Shown here: piece by piece, positions 1 to 7,186 of the stretch
Numbering within the stretch: the stretch's first letter is position 1
Layout of the letters: the number at the start of each line of letters is the position of its first letter
NCBI GenBank assembly: GCA_022792295.1
Contig: JAAWAR010000107.1
Coordinates: forward strand, 1 to 32,059
Direction of reading: 5' to 3'
DNA: 32,059 bases
Origin: Lachnospiraceae bacterium
GTDB lineage: Bacteria; Bacillota; Clostridia; Lachnospirales; Lachnospiraceae
The notes under the pieces: generated by a model
Databases searched by the model: none
What the model was told of the DNA's origin: nothing
Seen by the model: only the letters and a program-made list of their open reading frames with translations
Translations under genes and position numbers: made by a program

Positions 1-146
1 GGTCGGTGCTGGACGCGCGCCACCGACGCACAGCACACCCAAACCCGGCTTCGGGCCAACTTGGCCCGAAATGTCAGCGTCGCCTTGCTCCTTATGTTGA
101 CTTTAGGCTACAAAAATAACAGGAACTCATTATAATCCCTGTTATT
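1..146. repeat. Hairpin-rich non-coding left end
   Basis: No convincing gene lies here. A perfect 9-bp stem with a 3-base loop occupies 50-70 (TTCGGGCCA / TGGCCCGAA). A 7-bp stem pairs 2-8 with 21-27 (GTCGGTG / CACCGAC). A 9-bp inverted repeat pairs 115-123 with 138-146 (AATAACAGG / CCTGTTATT) around an AT-rich 14-base loop. Base composition changes sharply from GC-rich (1-90) to AT-rich (110 onward). This fits the edge of a repeated or mobile sequence, but no transposase or known terminal repeat can be identified from what is visible. Confidence 0.4.
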
Positions 147-206
147 CTTGTACTTATATAGTAAAACGGCACCTTCGAGAAGAACTTGCAGAATTGAAAT
201 GAGAGA

Positions 207-235
207 GACAGGTGACGGATTCACCTGTCTTTTTT
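207..235 (+). terminator. Rho-independent terminator
   Basis: A perfect 9-bp stem (GACAGGTGA 207-215, TCACCTGTC 221-229) with a 5-base loop is followed by six T (230-235). It would stop transcription coming from left of the window, and it isolates the operon that starts at 326. The sequence just after it (236-310) is AT-rich and probably carries that operon's promoter, but no clean -35/-10 pair can be assigned. Confidence 0.85.
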
Positions 236-325
236 GTCATAGAAAATGTGAAAAAATGTATGGAAGAATAAAGAATAATATGGTAATATTAAAGAATAAA
301 GAACAAGAAAGGAGTCTAAAGAAGC

Positions 326-778
326 ATGAGGCTGACGACAGCAGAAATTAAAATGCTGCTAAGGCAGTGCGCGGCGGATGAGGAGATTCATCCGATTGAG
401 GACTTTAAACGGTTTATTGCGGAGAGGACGGAAAAAAACTACAGTGTCGGGCAGTTATCCGGCGCGTTGGCGCAGCTTGCGGCGCTGGGAGAGCTGGAAA
501 ATGTGGAACGGGGGCTGTATCGAAAGAAAAAAGGAGGTTCGGCTTTTGGCGGGGGAAATGCTGCGTGGGAACGCTGCGGAGAGGAAGAAAAGGATGAAAA
601 TAAACAAAATAAAGAATTAAGAGAACAAATCAGGACATGCCTGGAGGCAACAGAGGAACGTTTGGCGCGGATCGCAGGAGCGGCGAACGTGTGGGAACTG
701 AGCGGTGAAGATTTTGAGCTTCTGGGAGAGACGAGGCGCCTGAGTGAGAGAATAAAGGCAGTCATATCCAGATGCTGA
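326..778 (+). CDS. Small winged-helix-like / coiled-coil protein, first gene of FRG-AIPR operon
   Basis: A 150-residue protein of unknown function. The N-terminal half (about 1-70) reads like a winged helix-turn-helix: helices, then the segment GALAQLAALGELENVERGLY, which resembles the recognition helix and wing (short helix, LxxxGxLExVxRGxY) of AbiEi-type antitoxins and small wHTH regulators. Residues 70-100 are a charged, low-complexity linker. Residues 95-150 are helical and charged, probably a coiled coil. The ATG at 326 has AAAGGAG at 308-314. The next gene begins 13 bases after the stop, so the two are co-transcribed. A role as regulator or DNA-binding partner of the operon is inference. 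Confident as a gene, uncertain as to function. Confidence 0.75.
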   Translation: MRLTTAEIKMLLRQCAADEEIHPIEDFKRFIAERTEKNYSVGQLSGALAQLAALGELENVERGLYRKKKGGSAFGGGNAAWERCGEEEKDENKQNKELREQIRTCLEATEERLARIAGAANVWELSGEDFELLGETRRLSERIKAVISRC

Positions 779-791
779 ATGGGGAGCTGGT

Positions 792-1916
792 ATGGAGAAG
801 AAAGAGAGAAACATTCTTCCAAAGGAGAAATATATACGATCTATAGAGATTCACAACATTTCCGAATACCTGGGCCGGGTTGCCGCTTATATAAAGGAGC
901 GGCGGCAGGCAGAGAGGATCGTGGTATACCGGGGAGAGCCGGCCGTGTATGATCGGCCGTGCTGTCCGAATCTGTTCCGGAAACAGGTTTTGACGGGAAA
1001 TACTTTTTTTGAAAAAAATCTGTTTGATACAATGCGGCAGAACAAGCTGACGGGTGAGAAGCGCTACCTGGAGAATGCGATTGATGCCCAGCACGGAGAA
1101 TTTCCCAGCCGGCTTTTGGACGTGTCCTATAATTGCCTGATTGCGCTGTATTTTGCGGTAACGCCGTATTATCATAAGGATGAGACATCCATGGATGAGC
1201 AGGATGGCATGGTGTACCTGCTTTTTGTCGATGAGATCTTCAGCCCCAGTGCCCAGAACACCAACGACGCGTATGAGGCACTTATCAACCGCAATCCCGA
1301 ATGGTATCGGGACAACAGCCTTTTTTGGAACAGCCACAAGTTTATTGACCATACGAAGCAGAACGACAGGATCATCGCCCAGCAGGGCGCGTTTATCCTG
1401 TTTGCAGGCGAACAGGCGGAGGAACTGCCGGAATACATGTACTGCGGAATTCGGATTCCCAAAGAGGCCAAGCCGTTAATTCGGGAGGAGCTAAAGCTTT
1501 TGTTTGGGATTCATACGGGGAGCGTTTACCCGGAGATCATCAATCTGGTTCAGGAATTGAGCCAAAAGAGCCAGCAGCTGAATACGGAGACATTCAACTG
1601 CCGGAATGAGCTGGGGTATGTACTCGTACAGATGAGGCGGGAACTGGAGTACTACCTGGATTATGCGCTTGATCAGAAGGAAAGAGAAAACATGGATCAG
1701 ATCCTGTTACGTGTCGAACACAGAGTCTGCCATTACCGCAGGGGACTGGTGGAACTGATCGAACATTTGGAACAGATGGAGAGGCCGGCTTTAGATAAGG
1801 AAAGCCTGCGGCAGGCCATAGAACGATATAACCAAGCCGTCCGGGAGTTTTCTGCCGCAGTGGGAGAGTACGGGCTCGGAAGGTTTTCCTGTGAGACGCT
1901 GCAGATCAGGGTATGA
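792..1916 (+). CDS. FRG domain-containing protein
   Basis: A 374-residue protein with the hallmarks of the FRG domain: a YRG motif at 46-48, and at 100-110 the second conserved block QHGEFPSRLLD, followed by a hydrophobic helix ending ALYFAV (about 118-123). The FRG domain covers roughly residues 20-220; the remainder (about 235-374) is helical and charged and matches nothing recognised. FRG domains are named for the conserved F/Y-R-G; their biochemical activity is not established to my knowledge, and they recur in defence islands. The start at 792 has GGGGAG six bases upstream. It sits 13 bases after the wHTH-like gene and 22 bases before the AIPR gene, so the three form one operon. No signal peptide or membrane segment is seen; it should be cytoplasmic. 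Confidence 0.9.
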   Translation: MEKKERNILPKEKYIRSIEIHNISEYLGRVAAYIKERRQAERIVVYRGEPAVYDRPCCPNLFRKQVLTGNTFFEKNLFDTMRQNKLTGEKRYLENAIDAQHGEFPSRLLDVSYNCLIALYFAVTPYYHKDETSMDEQDGMVYLLFVDEIFSPSAQNTNDAYEALINRNPEWYRDNSLFWNSHKFIDHTKQNDRIIAQQGAFILFAGEQAEELPEYMYCGIRIPKEAKPLIREELKLLFGIHTGSVYPEIINLVQELSQKSQQLNTETFNCRNELGYVLVQMRRELEYYLDYALDQKERENMDQILLRVEHRVCHYRRGLVELIEHLEQMERPALDKESLRQAIERYNQAVREFSAAVGEYGLGRFSCETLQIRV

Positions 1917-1938
1917 GAAAACAGAGAGGGAAAAGAGG

Positions 1939-4233
1939 ATGCAGATCAAGAGTCAAAAGATAAGACAGAGCGAATCGTTCCGGGATCACATCAATCTGGT
2001 GCTGGAAAACCGCGGGGATGACGCGGACGACGAATGGTGGGATGATGCAAAGGCAAGAGAGGAACTGGAGCGGCTGGCCTGTGCGGAGGATGAGTATGTG
2101 AGCAGTTCCGAACGTCTGAAGATCACAAGCGAAAGGCCGATGCTTCTGGCCGTATACCAAAAGGACTGTAAGGCACTGTTTGAACAGATCGGCAGACAGG
2201 CAGCCATGATAAAAGCGGATAAGGGATTGCATCTGCTCTTTTTTGTCCGTGACATGCGCAGCCGGATCAAGCTCGAGCAGTATTTTGCCGGAGAAGGAAA
2301 ACAGGTGATCAATGCCGGGCTCCAGGCCTGCGGGGGAAAAAACAGGCCGCTGTTTCAGTGTACCTATATCCTGGTTCAAAAATACGGGAATGAGGAAGCA
2401 TGCCTGAGAGACCTGAAGCGCTATGAGATCCTGCAGATGCCGCCGGTCTCGGCGTATATGAACCGGGAGACTGCCTGGGACAGCAGGGAGGAGGAATCGC
2501 TGTATGCCCGTGTGCTGACAGCCGATCTGTTTCAACTGGTTGAATTGTATAATACGATCGGAGATCGGCTTTTTCGGAACAACGTGCGGATCGGACTCAA
2601 TGAGATGCTGGGGGTTGACCAATCAATCCGTGAGACATTAAAGACAGAGCCGGAGCATTTCTGGTATAAAAATAACGGAATCACGATCTTAGCCGAGAGG
2701 GATGAATTTCGCCTGAGGAGCCTGGATACACTTGTTTTGGACCGGCTGGCACCGGAAAGGGAGCCGGCGTTTTCCGTAATCAACGGCGCCCAGACGATCA
2801 CAGCCTCCGCCAGATATTTTTTTGAGACCGAATTTCAATATGAAAGCAGTCCGGCAGGCTCGGCAGAAAGGGAACGCCTTAAGGCGCAGCTGAACAAGTC
2901 CAAACGGGCACAGGTGCTTGTACGTGTGATCTACGTGCCCCAGGAGGACCCGGTAAATGCGTCCGGCCTGGCAAGGGAGATCAGCACGGCCTTAAACCGC
3001 CAGAAGCCGGTTAAGATCGAAGACATTGCCTTTACAGCTCCTTTTGTGGAAAAGCTCGCAGGCTATCTGGAGAGGGGTCTGCAGACAGGGCAGACAAGAT
3101 TCCGGCTGATACGGCGGGGCGAAGGGGGACCCAGGCACCGCCAGATGGAACTGATCTCCTTTGCGCGGGCTGCGCTGGCATGTGCCGGAAAGCCTGCGGA
3201 GGCCAGAAGCCAGGGAGCCAACACACTTTTGAAATTTCATGTGAAAGAGGACGGGACTTATGAATTCCAACAGAAAGAGGTTTTTGCAGACGCATGGATG
3301 AAAGCGGAGGCGGAGAATGAGGAGGCCGTGTTTAAACGTCTGTACGGAGCGGTATGGTTCACCGATCAGCTTGCGCAAAAATATGAAGGAGTCAAGAAGG
3401 GCTGGATCGAGGAAACACCGGAGGTGCGGGCCGTTATTCGAAACGGAAAATGGTATCTTACGGCAGCCGTGGTGCAGATTTTAAACGGCTTTACGCGAAG
3501 CAAAGCCGGGGAATGGGCGGGACAGCCGGATTTTTCCGGGTTTAGCGCCTCTGTGGAGGAAACGGAAGAAAAGCTCACGGCAGGAATCAGGCGCTTTGGA
3601 AGGCTCGTGGCGCTTTTCATAAAGCTGGACGAAGGATACGGAGATCTGGATTCAAATTTGTTTAAAAAGAATGAAGCATATAATACTCTAATCAAAAGGT
3701 TGGAAGACACATTTCATTCTGACAGGAAGGGGCCCTCGGCTGCAGACAGGGACAAAACGCTGCAGGAGAGCAGACTGGAAGTGTATTTGCAGGAGTTCAT
3801 ACAGCTCTTTTGTGAACCTGTGTCTTTGTCCAAAGCAGAAGCGGCGGCGGCTCTGCAGCCGGCGGATTCATTCGGGGGAATGGAGGACTGCATCATTCTG
3901 CGGGGGATGCGGCTTCCGGCGGAAAGCATGGCAGAGGCGATGCAGAAAACGGTTAAATATGTGCTGGAGCAATATCCCGATGTGCGAAACCGCCTGAGCG
4001 GGAGCATCGCCAACTGGCTTTCTACGCCAGGGACACTGCACAGCCCACCCGGATATTTCAGGGGAAATACAAGAAAAATGACGGTTGACGGGGTGGTTTA
4101 TGAATTGGGGACCTTTTCCAACACAGAAACGAAACTCCGTCAGATGCGGCAGCTCTGCAGGTTAGCGGGCGTAAGAGAAAACGAGATCTTCTGGTATCAG
4201 GCGGGCGGCAAAGCGCCGGTGTTTTCCTGGTAA
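1939..4233 (+). CDS. AIPR (abortive infection phage resistance) family protein
   Basis: A 764-residue protein. The central part carries the AIPR signature: GDRLFRNNVRIGL, then IRETLKTEPEHFWYKNNGIT (NNGIT near residue 245), INGAQT near 281, and ALNRQKPVKIEDI near 350. In known AIPR proteins these blocks (NNGIT, NGxQT, NxQxxV) define the family, which takes its name from phage abortive infection. The N-terminal 200 residues and the C-terminal 350 residues are not recognised. No obvious PD-(D/E)xK motif is visible at the N-terminus. The frame is open from a GTG at 1891, but the ATG at 1939 is preferred: GAGAGGG ends eight bases upstream and this avoids overlap with the FRG gene. A perfect terminator follows at 4252. 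Defence function is inferred from family and operon. Confidence 0.85.
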   Translation: MQIKSQKIRQSESFRDHINLVLENRGDDADDEWWDDAKAREELERLACAEDEYVSSSERLKITSERPMLLAVYQKDCKALFEQIGRQAAMIKADKGLHLLFFVRDMRSRIKLEQYFAGEGKQVINAGLQACGGKNRPLFQCTYILVQKYGNEEACLRDLKRYEILQMPPVSAYMNRETAWDSREEESLYARVLTADLFQLVELYNTIGDRLFRNNVRIGLNEMLGVDQSIRETLKTEPEHFWYKNNGITILAERDEFRLRSLDTLVLDRLAPEREPAFSVINGAQTITASARYFFETEFQYESSPAGSAERERLKAQLNKSKRAQVLVRVIYVPQEDPVNASGLAREISTALNRQKPVKIEDIAFTAPFVEKLAGYLERGLQTGQTRFRLIRRGEGGPRHRQMELISFARAALACAGKPAEARSQGANTLLKFHVKEDGTYEFQQKEVFADAWMKAEAENEEAVFKRLYGAVWFTDQLAQKYEGVKKGWIEETPEVRAVIRNGKWYLTAAVVQILNGFTRSKAGEWAGQPDFSGFSASVEETEEKLTAGIRRFGRLVALFIKLDEGYGDLDSNLFKKNEAYNTLIKRLEDTFHSDRKGPSAADRDKTLQESRLEVYLQEFIQLFCEPVSLSKAEAAAALQPADSFGGMEDCIILRGMRLPAESMAEAMQKTVKYVLEQYPDVRNRLSGSIANWLSTPGTLHSPPGYFRGNTRKMTVDGVVYELGTFSNTETKLRQMRQLCRLAGVRENEIFWYQAGGKAPVFSW

Positions 4234-4251
4234 AAGAGTGTGGGGGAATAT

Positions 4252-4293
4252 CGGCATAAGACCGGCACCGCCGGTCTTATGCCGTTTTGGTTT
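4252..4293 (+). terminator. Strong rho-independent terminator of the FRG-AIPR operon
   Basis: A perfect 15-bp stem (4252-4266 with 4270-4284, starting CGGCATAAG) has a 3-base loop and is followed by TTTTGGTTT. It begins 18 bases after the AIPR stop codon and closes the three-gene operon. Confidence 0.9.
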
Positions 4294-4330
4294 CGAGAGC
4301 AAGAGCGCCGCGCCTGAAATTCCTTTTTTG

Positions 4331-4500
4331 AGCCGGCTGCTGCAGCCGGGCGCAGAGCGGAATCCGTATGGGCGTTTGAAAACTGCCGGTACTTAGGCGC
4401 TGTATTTCAGCGTCTTATGTACCGCCGCGCTTTTTTGCCGCCGGAGCCTGCCTGCTCGGATTCCGCTTTGCGCCCACGTATGCCGGACCCGTTTAACCCA
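4331..4500. repeat. Large nested inverted-repeat block
   Basis: A 19-base arm at 4348-4366 pairs with 4457-4475 with a single G-T exception (GGGCGCAGAGCGGAATCCG against CGGATTCCGCTTTGCGCCC). Nested inside are CGGTAC/GTACCG and GCGCTG/CAGCGT around a short loop near 4385-4425. A separate perfect 7-bp hairpin (CCGGCTG, loop CTG, CAGCCGG) lies at 4333-4349 and competes with the outer arm. The block lies between a terminator and an SOS promoter, with no credible ORF. It could be a structured RNA, a degenerate palindromic repeat element, or the remains of a small mobile element. Confidence 0.6.
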
Positions 4501-4542
4501 GTCACTCTCCGTATTTTTCGACGGTTTCCAGATCTTAGGGGA

Positions 4543-4571
4543 TTGACAAGGAAAGAAAAGCATGATATGAT
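4543..4571 (+). promoter_or_regulatory. Sigma-A promoter of uvrX-like gene
   Basis: TTGACA (4543-4548), a 17-base spacer and TATGAT (4566-4571) form a near-consensus promoter. The SOS box begins three bases after the -10, so bound LexA would block the start site. Confidence 0.85.
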
Positions 4572-4573
4572 TT

Positions 4574-4595
4574 GTATAGAACATATGTTCTATAC
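4574..4595. promoter_or_regulatory. LexA binding site (SOS box)
   Basis: A perfect 22-bp palindrome centred at 4584/4585 has the core GAACATATGTTC (4579-4590). This matches the GAAC-N4-GTTC SOS box of Bacillus and clostridia. Its position just downstream of the -10 and upstream of a Y-family polymerase gene makes LexA repression and DNA-damage induction the natural reading. Confidence 0.9.
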
Positions 4596-4618
4596 ATGCG
4601 ATTCGGGAGGCTGGTAAA

Positions 4619-5920
4619 ATGGGAGAGCACAGGACATATCTTTGTATAGATCTCAAATCTTTTTATGCTTCGGTAGAATGTGTTGAGCGGGGGCTTGATC
4701 CGATGGAAGCCCATCTGGTGGTGGCGGACCCGGAGAGGACGGAGAAAACGATTTGTCTGGCGGTCTCTCCGGCGTTAAAGGAGCTCGGCGTCCCGAACCG
4801 GTGCCGTGTGTTTCAGATACCGCCGGGTATACAGTATGTGATGGCTCCACCGCGCATGAAGCTGTATATGGAATATTCGGCCCGAATTTATGCCATCTAT
4901 CTGCAATATATCGCCAAAGAGGATATACATGTTTATTCCATTGACGAGGCTTTTATGGACGTGACGAATTACCTGCCCATGTATCGTCTGACGGCAAGAG
5001 AACTGAGCCTTCGGATTATGCAAGACATCTGCGATACGGTCGGGATTACCGCGGCCTGCGGGATCGGGACTAACCTCTATCTGGCAAAGGTTGCCCTGGA
5101 TATAACGGCAAAGCACAGTGAAGACCACATTGGAATGCTGGACGAGGAGAAATATAGAAAAACGCTGTGGGAATACAGGCCGTTAACGGACTTCTGGCGG
5201 ATCGGTCCCGGGCTTGCTGCGCGGTTAGCGGATCTGGGGATTTATACAATGGGACAGCTCACAAAGGCCGGGGAGGACGTGCTGTATAAGACCTTCGGGA
5301 TCGATGCAGAGCTTCTGATCGATCATGCCTGGGGGTGTGAGAGTGTGACGATTGCAGATATTAAGGCATATAGGCCGAAGACAAACTGTCTGTCTAACGG
5401 CCAAGTGCTTGGCTGTGACTATGGGCATGAAAAGGGAAAGCTTGCGGCGAAGGAGATGGCGGATGCGCTCTGCCTGGAGCTGGTAGAAAAAGAGATGGCG
5501 ACAGAATCCATTACACTGCAGCTTGTCTATGCAGGCGGCCGGGGGACGATGGCCCCGGTCCATGGTACGATCTCGATGCCGGCCGCGACGAGCTCTGCGA
5601 GGATGATACTTTCTTATGTAGAAAGGCTGTATGACAGCATTGAGACAAGGGGGCAGCCCATACAGAAAATCTATCTCACTTTCAACCGCCTTGTGGATGA
5701 AACCTATCAGCAGTATGATCTGTTTCATGAGCCTGCAGGCACGGACAGAGAGAGGAGGCTGCAGAAGGCAATGCTGGATATCAAGAAAAAATTCGGGAAA
5801 AATGCGGTTTTAAAAGGAATGAGCCTGCAGGAAGGGGCGACTGCCAGAGAACGGAATCAGCAGATCGGAGGGCATAAGAGTGGAGAACAGACAGAAAATG
5901 AGCCGCGAGGAACGGGCTAA
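4619..5920 (+). CDS. Y-family translesion DNA polymerase (UvrX/YqjW-like)
   Basis: A 433-residue Y-family (UmuC/DinB) polymerase that copies past damaged bases. Catalytic motifs are present: CIDLKSFYASVE (Asp11, steric-gate region Phe15-Tyr16), YSIDEAFMD with Asp109 and Glu110, and GIGTNLYLAK in the palm. A helix-hairpin-helix segment (FWRIGPGLAARLADLGIYTM) follows, then the little-finger domain. The block ICLAVSPALKELGVPNRCRVFQ is of the UvrX/YqjW (PolY2) type rather than DinB. The ATG at 4619 has GGGAGG upstream. It is controlled by the SOS box at 4574-4595 and overlaps the YolD-like gene by 41 bases, a pairing known from Bacillus uvrX/yolD loci. Activity at lesions is inferred from the family. 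Confidence 0.92.
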   Translation: MGEHRTYLCIDLKSFYASVECVERGLDPMEAHLVVADPERTEKTICLAVSPALKELGVPNRCRVFQIPPGIQYVMAPPRMKLYMEYSARIYAIYLQYIAKEDIHVYSIDEAFMDVTNYLPMYRLTARELSLRIMQDICDTVGITAACGIGTNLYLAKVALDITAKHSEDHIGMLDEEKYRKTLWEYRPLTDFWRIGPGLAARLADLGIYTMGQLTKAGEDVLYKTFGIDAELLIDHAWGCESVTIADIKAYRPKTNCLSNGQVLGCDYGHEKGKLAAKEMADALCLELVEKEMATESITLQLVYAGGRGTMAPVHGTISMPAATSSARMILSYVERLYDSIETRGQPIQKIYLTFNRLVDETYQQYDLFHEPAGTDRERRLQKAMLDIKKKFGKNAVLKGMSLQEGATARERNQQIGGHKSGEQTENEPRGTG

Positions 5921-6209
5921 ACAGTTTATGCCATTTGCGGCACTGAAGGGATTTGAAAAGGTTTTGCAGGAAATGGAACGGGTGACGGTTCCTAAAATTG
6001 AACTGTCTGAGGAAGCAGCAGAGGAGCTCGGGCAGAAGCTTTTGCAGGTCAGAAAAAATGAAATGCTGACAGCGGTCTATTATAACGACGGAGAATATCA
6101 GAAGCTTACAGGACTGGTTTCCCGGATTGACCTGGCTGAAAAAGTGCTGAAGATTGTCAATACAAACATTCCGTTTTCAGAGCTCTATGCCATAGACAAA
6201 GAGAGCTGA
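5880..6209 (+). CDS. YolD-like family protein
   Basis: A 109-residue cytoplasmic protein. The segment RAKQFMPFAALKGFEKVLQE near the N-terminus is typical of clostridial YolD-like proteins, which are encoded next to UvrX-type Y-family polymerases and are thought to act with them. The start is a GTG at 5880 with CGGAGG seven bases upstream; it overlaps the polymerase gene by 41 bases, so the pair is translationally coupled and shares the SOS promoter. An ATG at 5898 is a weaker alternative start. The biochemical role of YolD proteins is not settled. Confidence 0.85.
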   Translation: MENRQKMSREERAKQFMPFAALKGFEKVLQEMERVTVPKIELSEEAAEELGQKLLQVRKNEMLTAVYYNDGEYQKLTGLVSRIDLAEKVLKIVNTNIPFSELYAIDKES

Positions 6210-6221
6210 CGGGGAGATAAA

Positions 6222-6245
6222 CAGGGACTGTAAAGACAGCCCCTG
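6222..6245. terminator. Possible bidirectional terminator between convergent genes
   Basis: A 10-bp stem with one mismatch (6222-6231 with 6236-6245, loop AAAG) lies between the convergent YolD-like and carbamate kinase-like genes. Only a short T stretch (TTTAT) follows on the minus strand and none on the plus strand, so termination is likely weak. Confidence 0.5.
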
Positions 6246-6256
6246 CGATAAAAAAT

Positions 6257-7186
6257 TTACTGGATAATCGTCCCGCACTTTGCAAGAAGGCCGTCTTTTG
6301 CATTTTCCAGGGAGGTAATGACGGCCAGACGGCCATTTCCGGCGCGGACGAATTCGACGGACGCTTCAATTTTAGGCAGCATGGAGCCGGCATTAAAATG
6401 GCCTTTACCGGCGTAGGAAACCGCGTCGGAAGCACTGATTCGTCCAAGCGGAGTTGCCTGTGGAGTATTGAAATTTAAAAGTACATTCGGGACACCGGTG
6501 AGGAACATAAGCACATCGGCATCCAGTTCACGCGCCAGAAGGCCGGCGGCACGGTCTTTTTCAATGACAGCGCTGGCTCCTTTCAGGCGGCTTCCCTGCT
6601 CCATGACCGGAATTCCGCCTCCGCCTGCCGCAATCACAAGCTGACCGGCATCAAGAAGCGCCCGTATGGCGTCGATTTCAATCACGGCAACAGGCTTTGG
6701 GGCGGGTACAATCCGGCGGTAGCCGTCTTTTACCTCTGTGACCAGATTGCCCTTTTCTTCCTCGGCTCTGGCCTCCTGTGCCGTCATGACGCGGCCGATG
6801 ACCTTCATGGGGGCATAGGAGGATTCATCATAGGGATCCACGGTGACCTGTGTGAGGACCGTGGAGACTGCTTTTGAGATGCCGCGGCGTAAAAGCTCCT
6901 GGCGAAGCGCATTTTGAAGATCGTAGCCAATATATCCCTGGCTCATGGCCGAGCAGACAGACATGGGGGCAGGGGTATAGCCCGCATGCTTCTTTGCAAA
7001 TTCATTCAAAGCAGTATGAATCATGCCAAGCTGTGGCGTATTTCCATATGTGATGACGGCCTGCCAGCCATCCTGAATGAAGCCGGCAATGGTTTTGGAA
7101 ACCTTTTCAGCGGCCGTTTTTTGCTCTGGAAGATTGGTTCCCAGTGCATCATGCCCAAGGGCTAGGACGAGTCTTTTCCTTTTCAT
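6257..7186 (-). CDS. Carbamate kinase-like protein (divergent ArcC family)
   Basis: A 309-residue amino acid kinase-fold protein, the usual length of carbamate kinase, which interconverts carbamoyl phosphate plus ADP with ATP plus carbamate. Family blocks are clear: MSVCSAMSQGYIGYDLQ, TQVTVDPYD, RRIVPAPKP, AAGGGGIPV, AVIEKDRAA (Lys-Asp pair) and GSMLPKIEA with the conserved Lys. Two glycine-rich substrate loops differ from the canonical form: GGNA is GHDA (residues 11-14) and HGNGPQVG is YGNTPQLG (47-54). No arginine deiminase or ornithine transcarbamylase gene is adjacent, so it is not part of a standard arc operon here. It may be a variant kinase or act on another substrate. An AGAGGT ribosome site precedes the ATG. 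Confidence 0.85.
   Translation of the reverse strand: MKRKRLVLALGHDALGTNLPEQKTAAEKVSKTIAGFIQDGWQAVITYGNTPQLGMIHTALNEFAKKHAGYTPAPMSVCSAMSQGYIGYDLQNALRQELLRRGISKAVSTVLTQVTVDPYDESSYAPMKVIGRVMTAQEARAEEEKGNLVTEVKDGYRRIVPAPKPVAVIEIDAIRALLDAGQLVIAAGGGGIPVMEQGSRLKGASAVIEKDRAAGLLARELDADVLMFLTGVPNVLLNFNTPQATPLGRISASDAVSYAGKGHFNAGSMLPKIEASVEFVRAGNGRLAVITSLENAKDGLLAKCGTIIQ

Noticed and set aside
148-351. Short plus-strand ORF before the FRG operon
   Set aside because: It runs through the terminator at 207-235, lacks a ribosome site and overlaps the better-supported gene start at 326.
1891-1938. GTG start at 1891 for the AIPR gene
   Set aside because: It would overlap the end of the FRG gene, and its extra 16 residues are basic and unlike a domain; ATG 1939 has a better-placed ribosome site.
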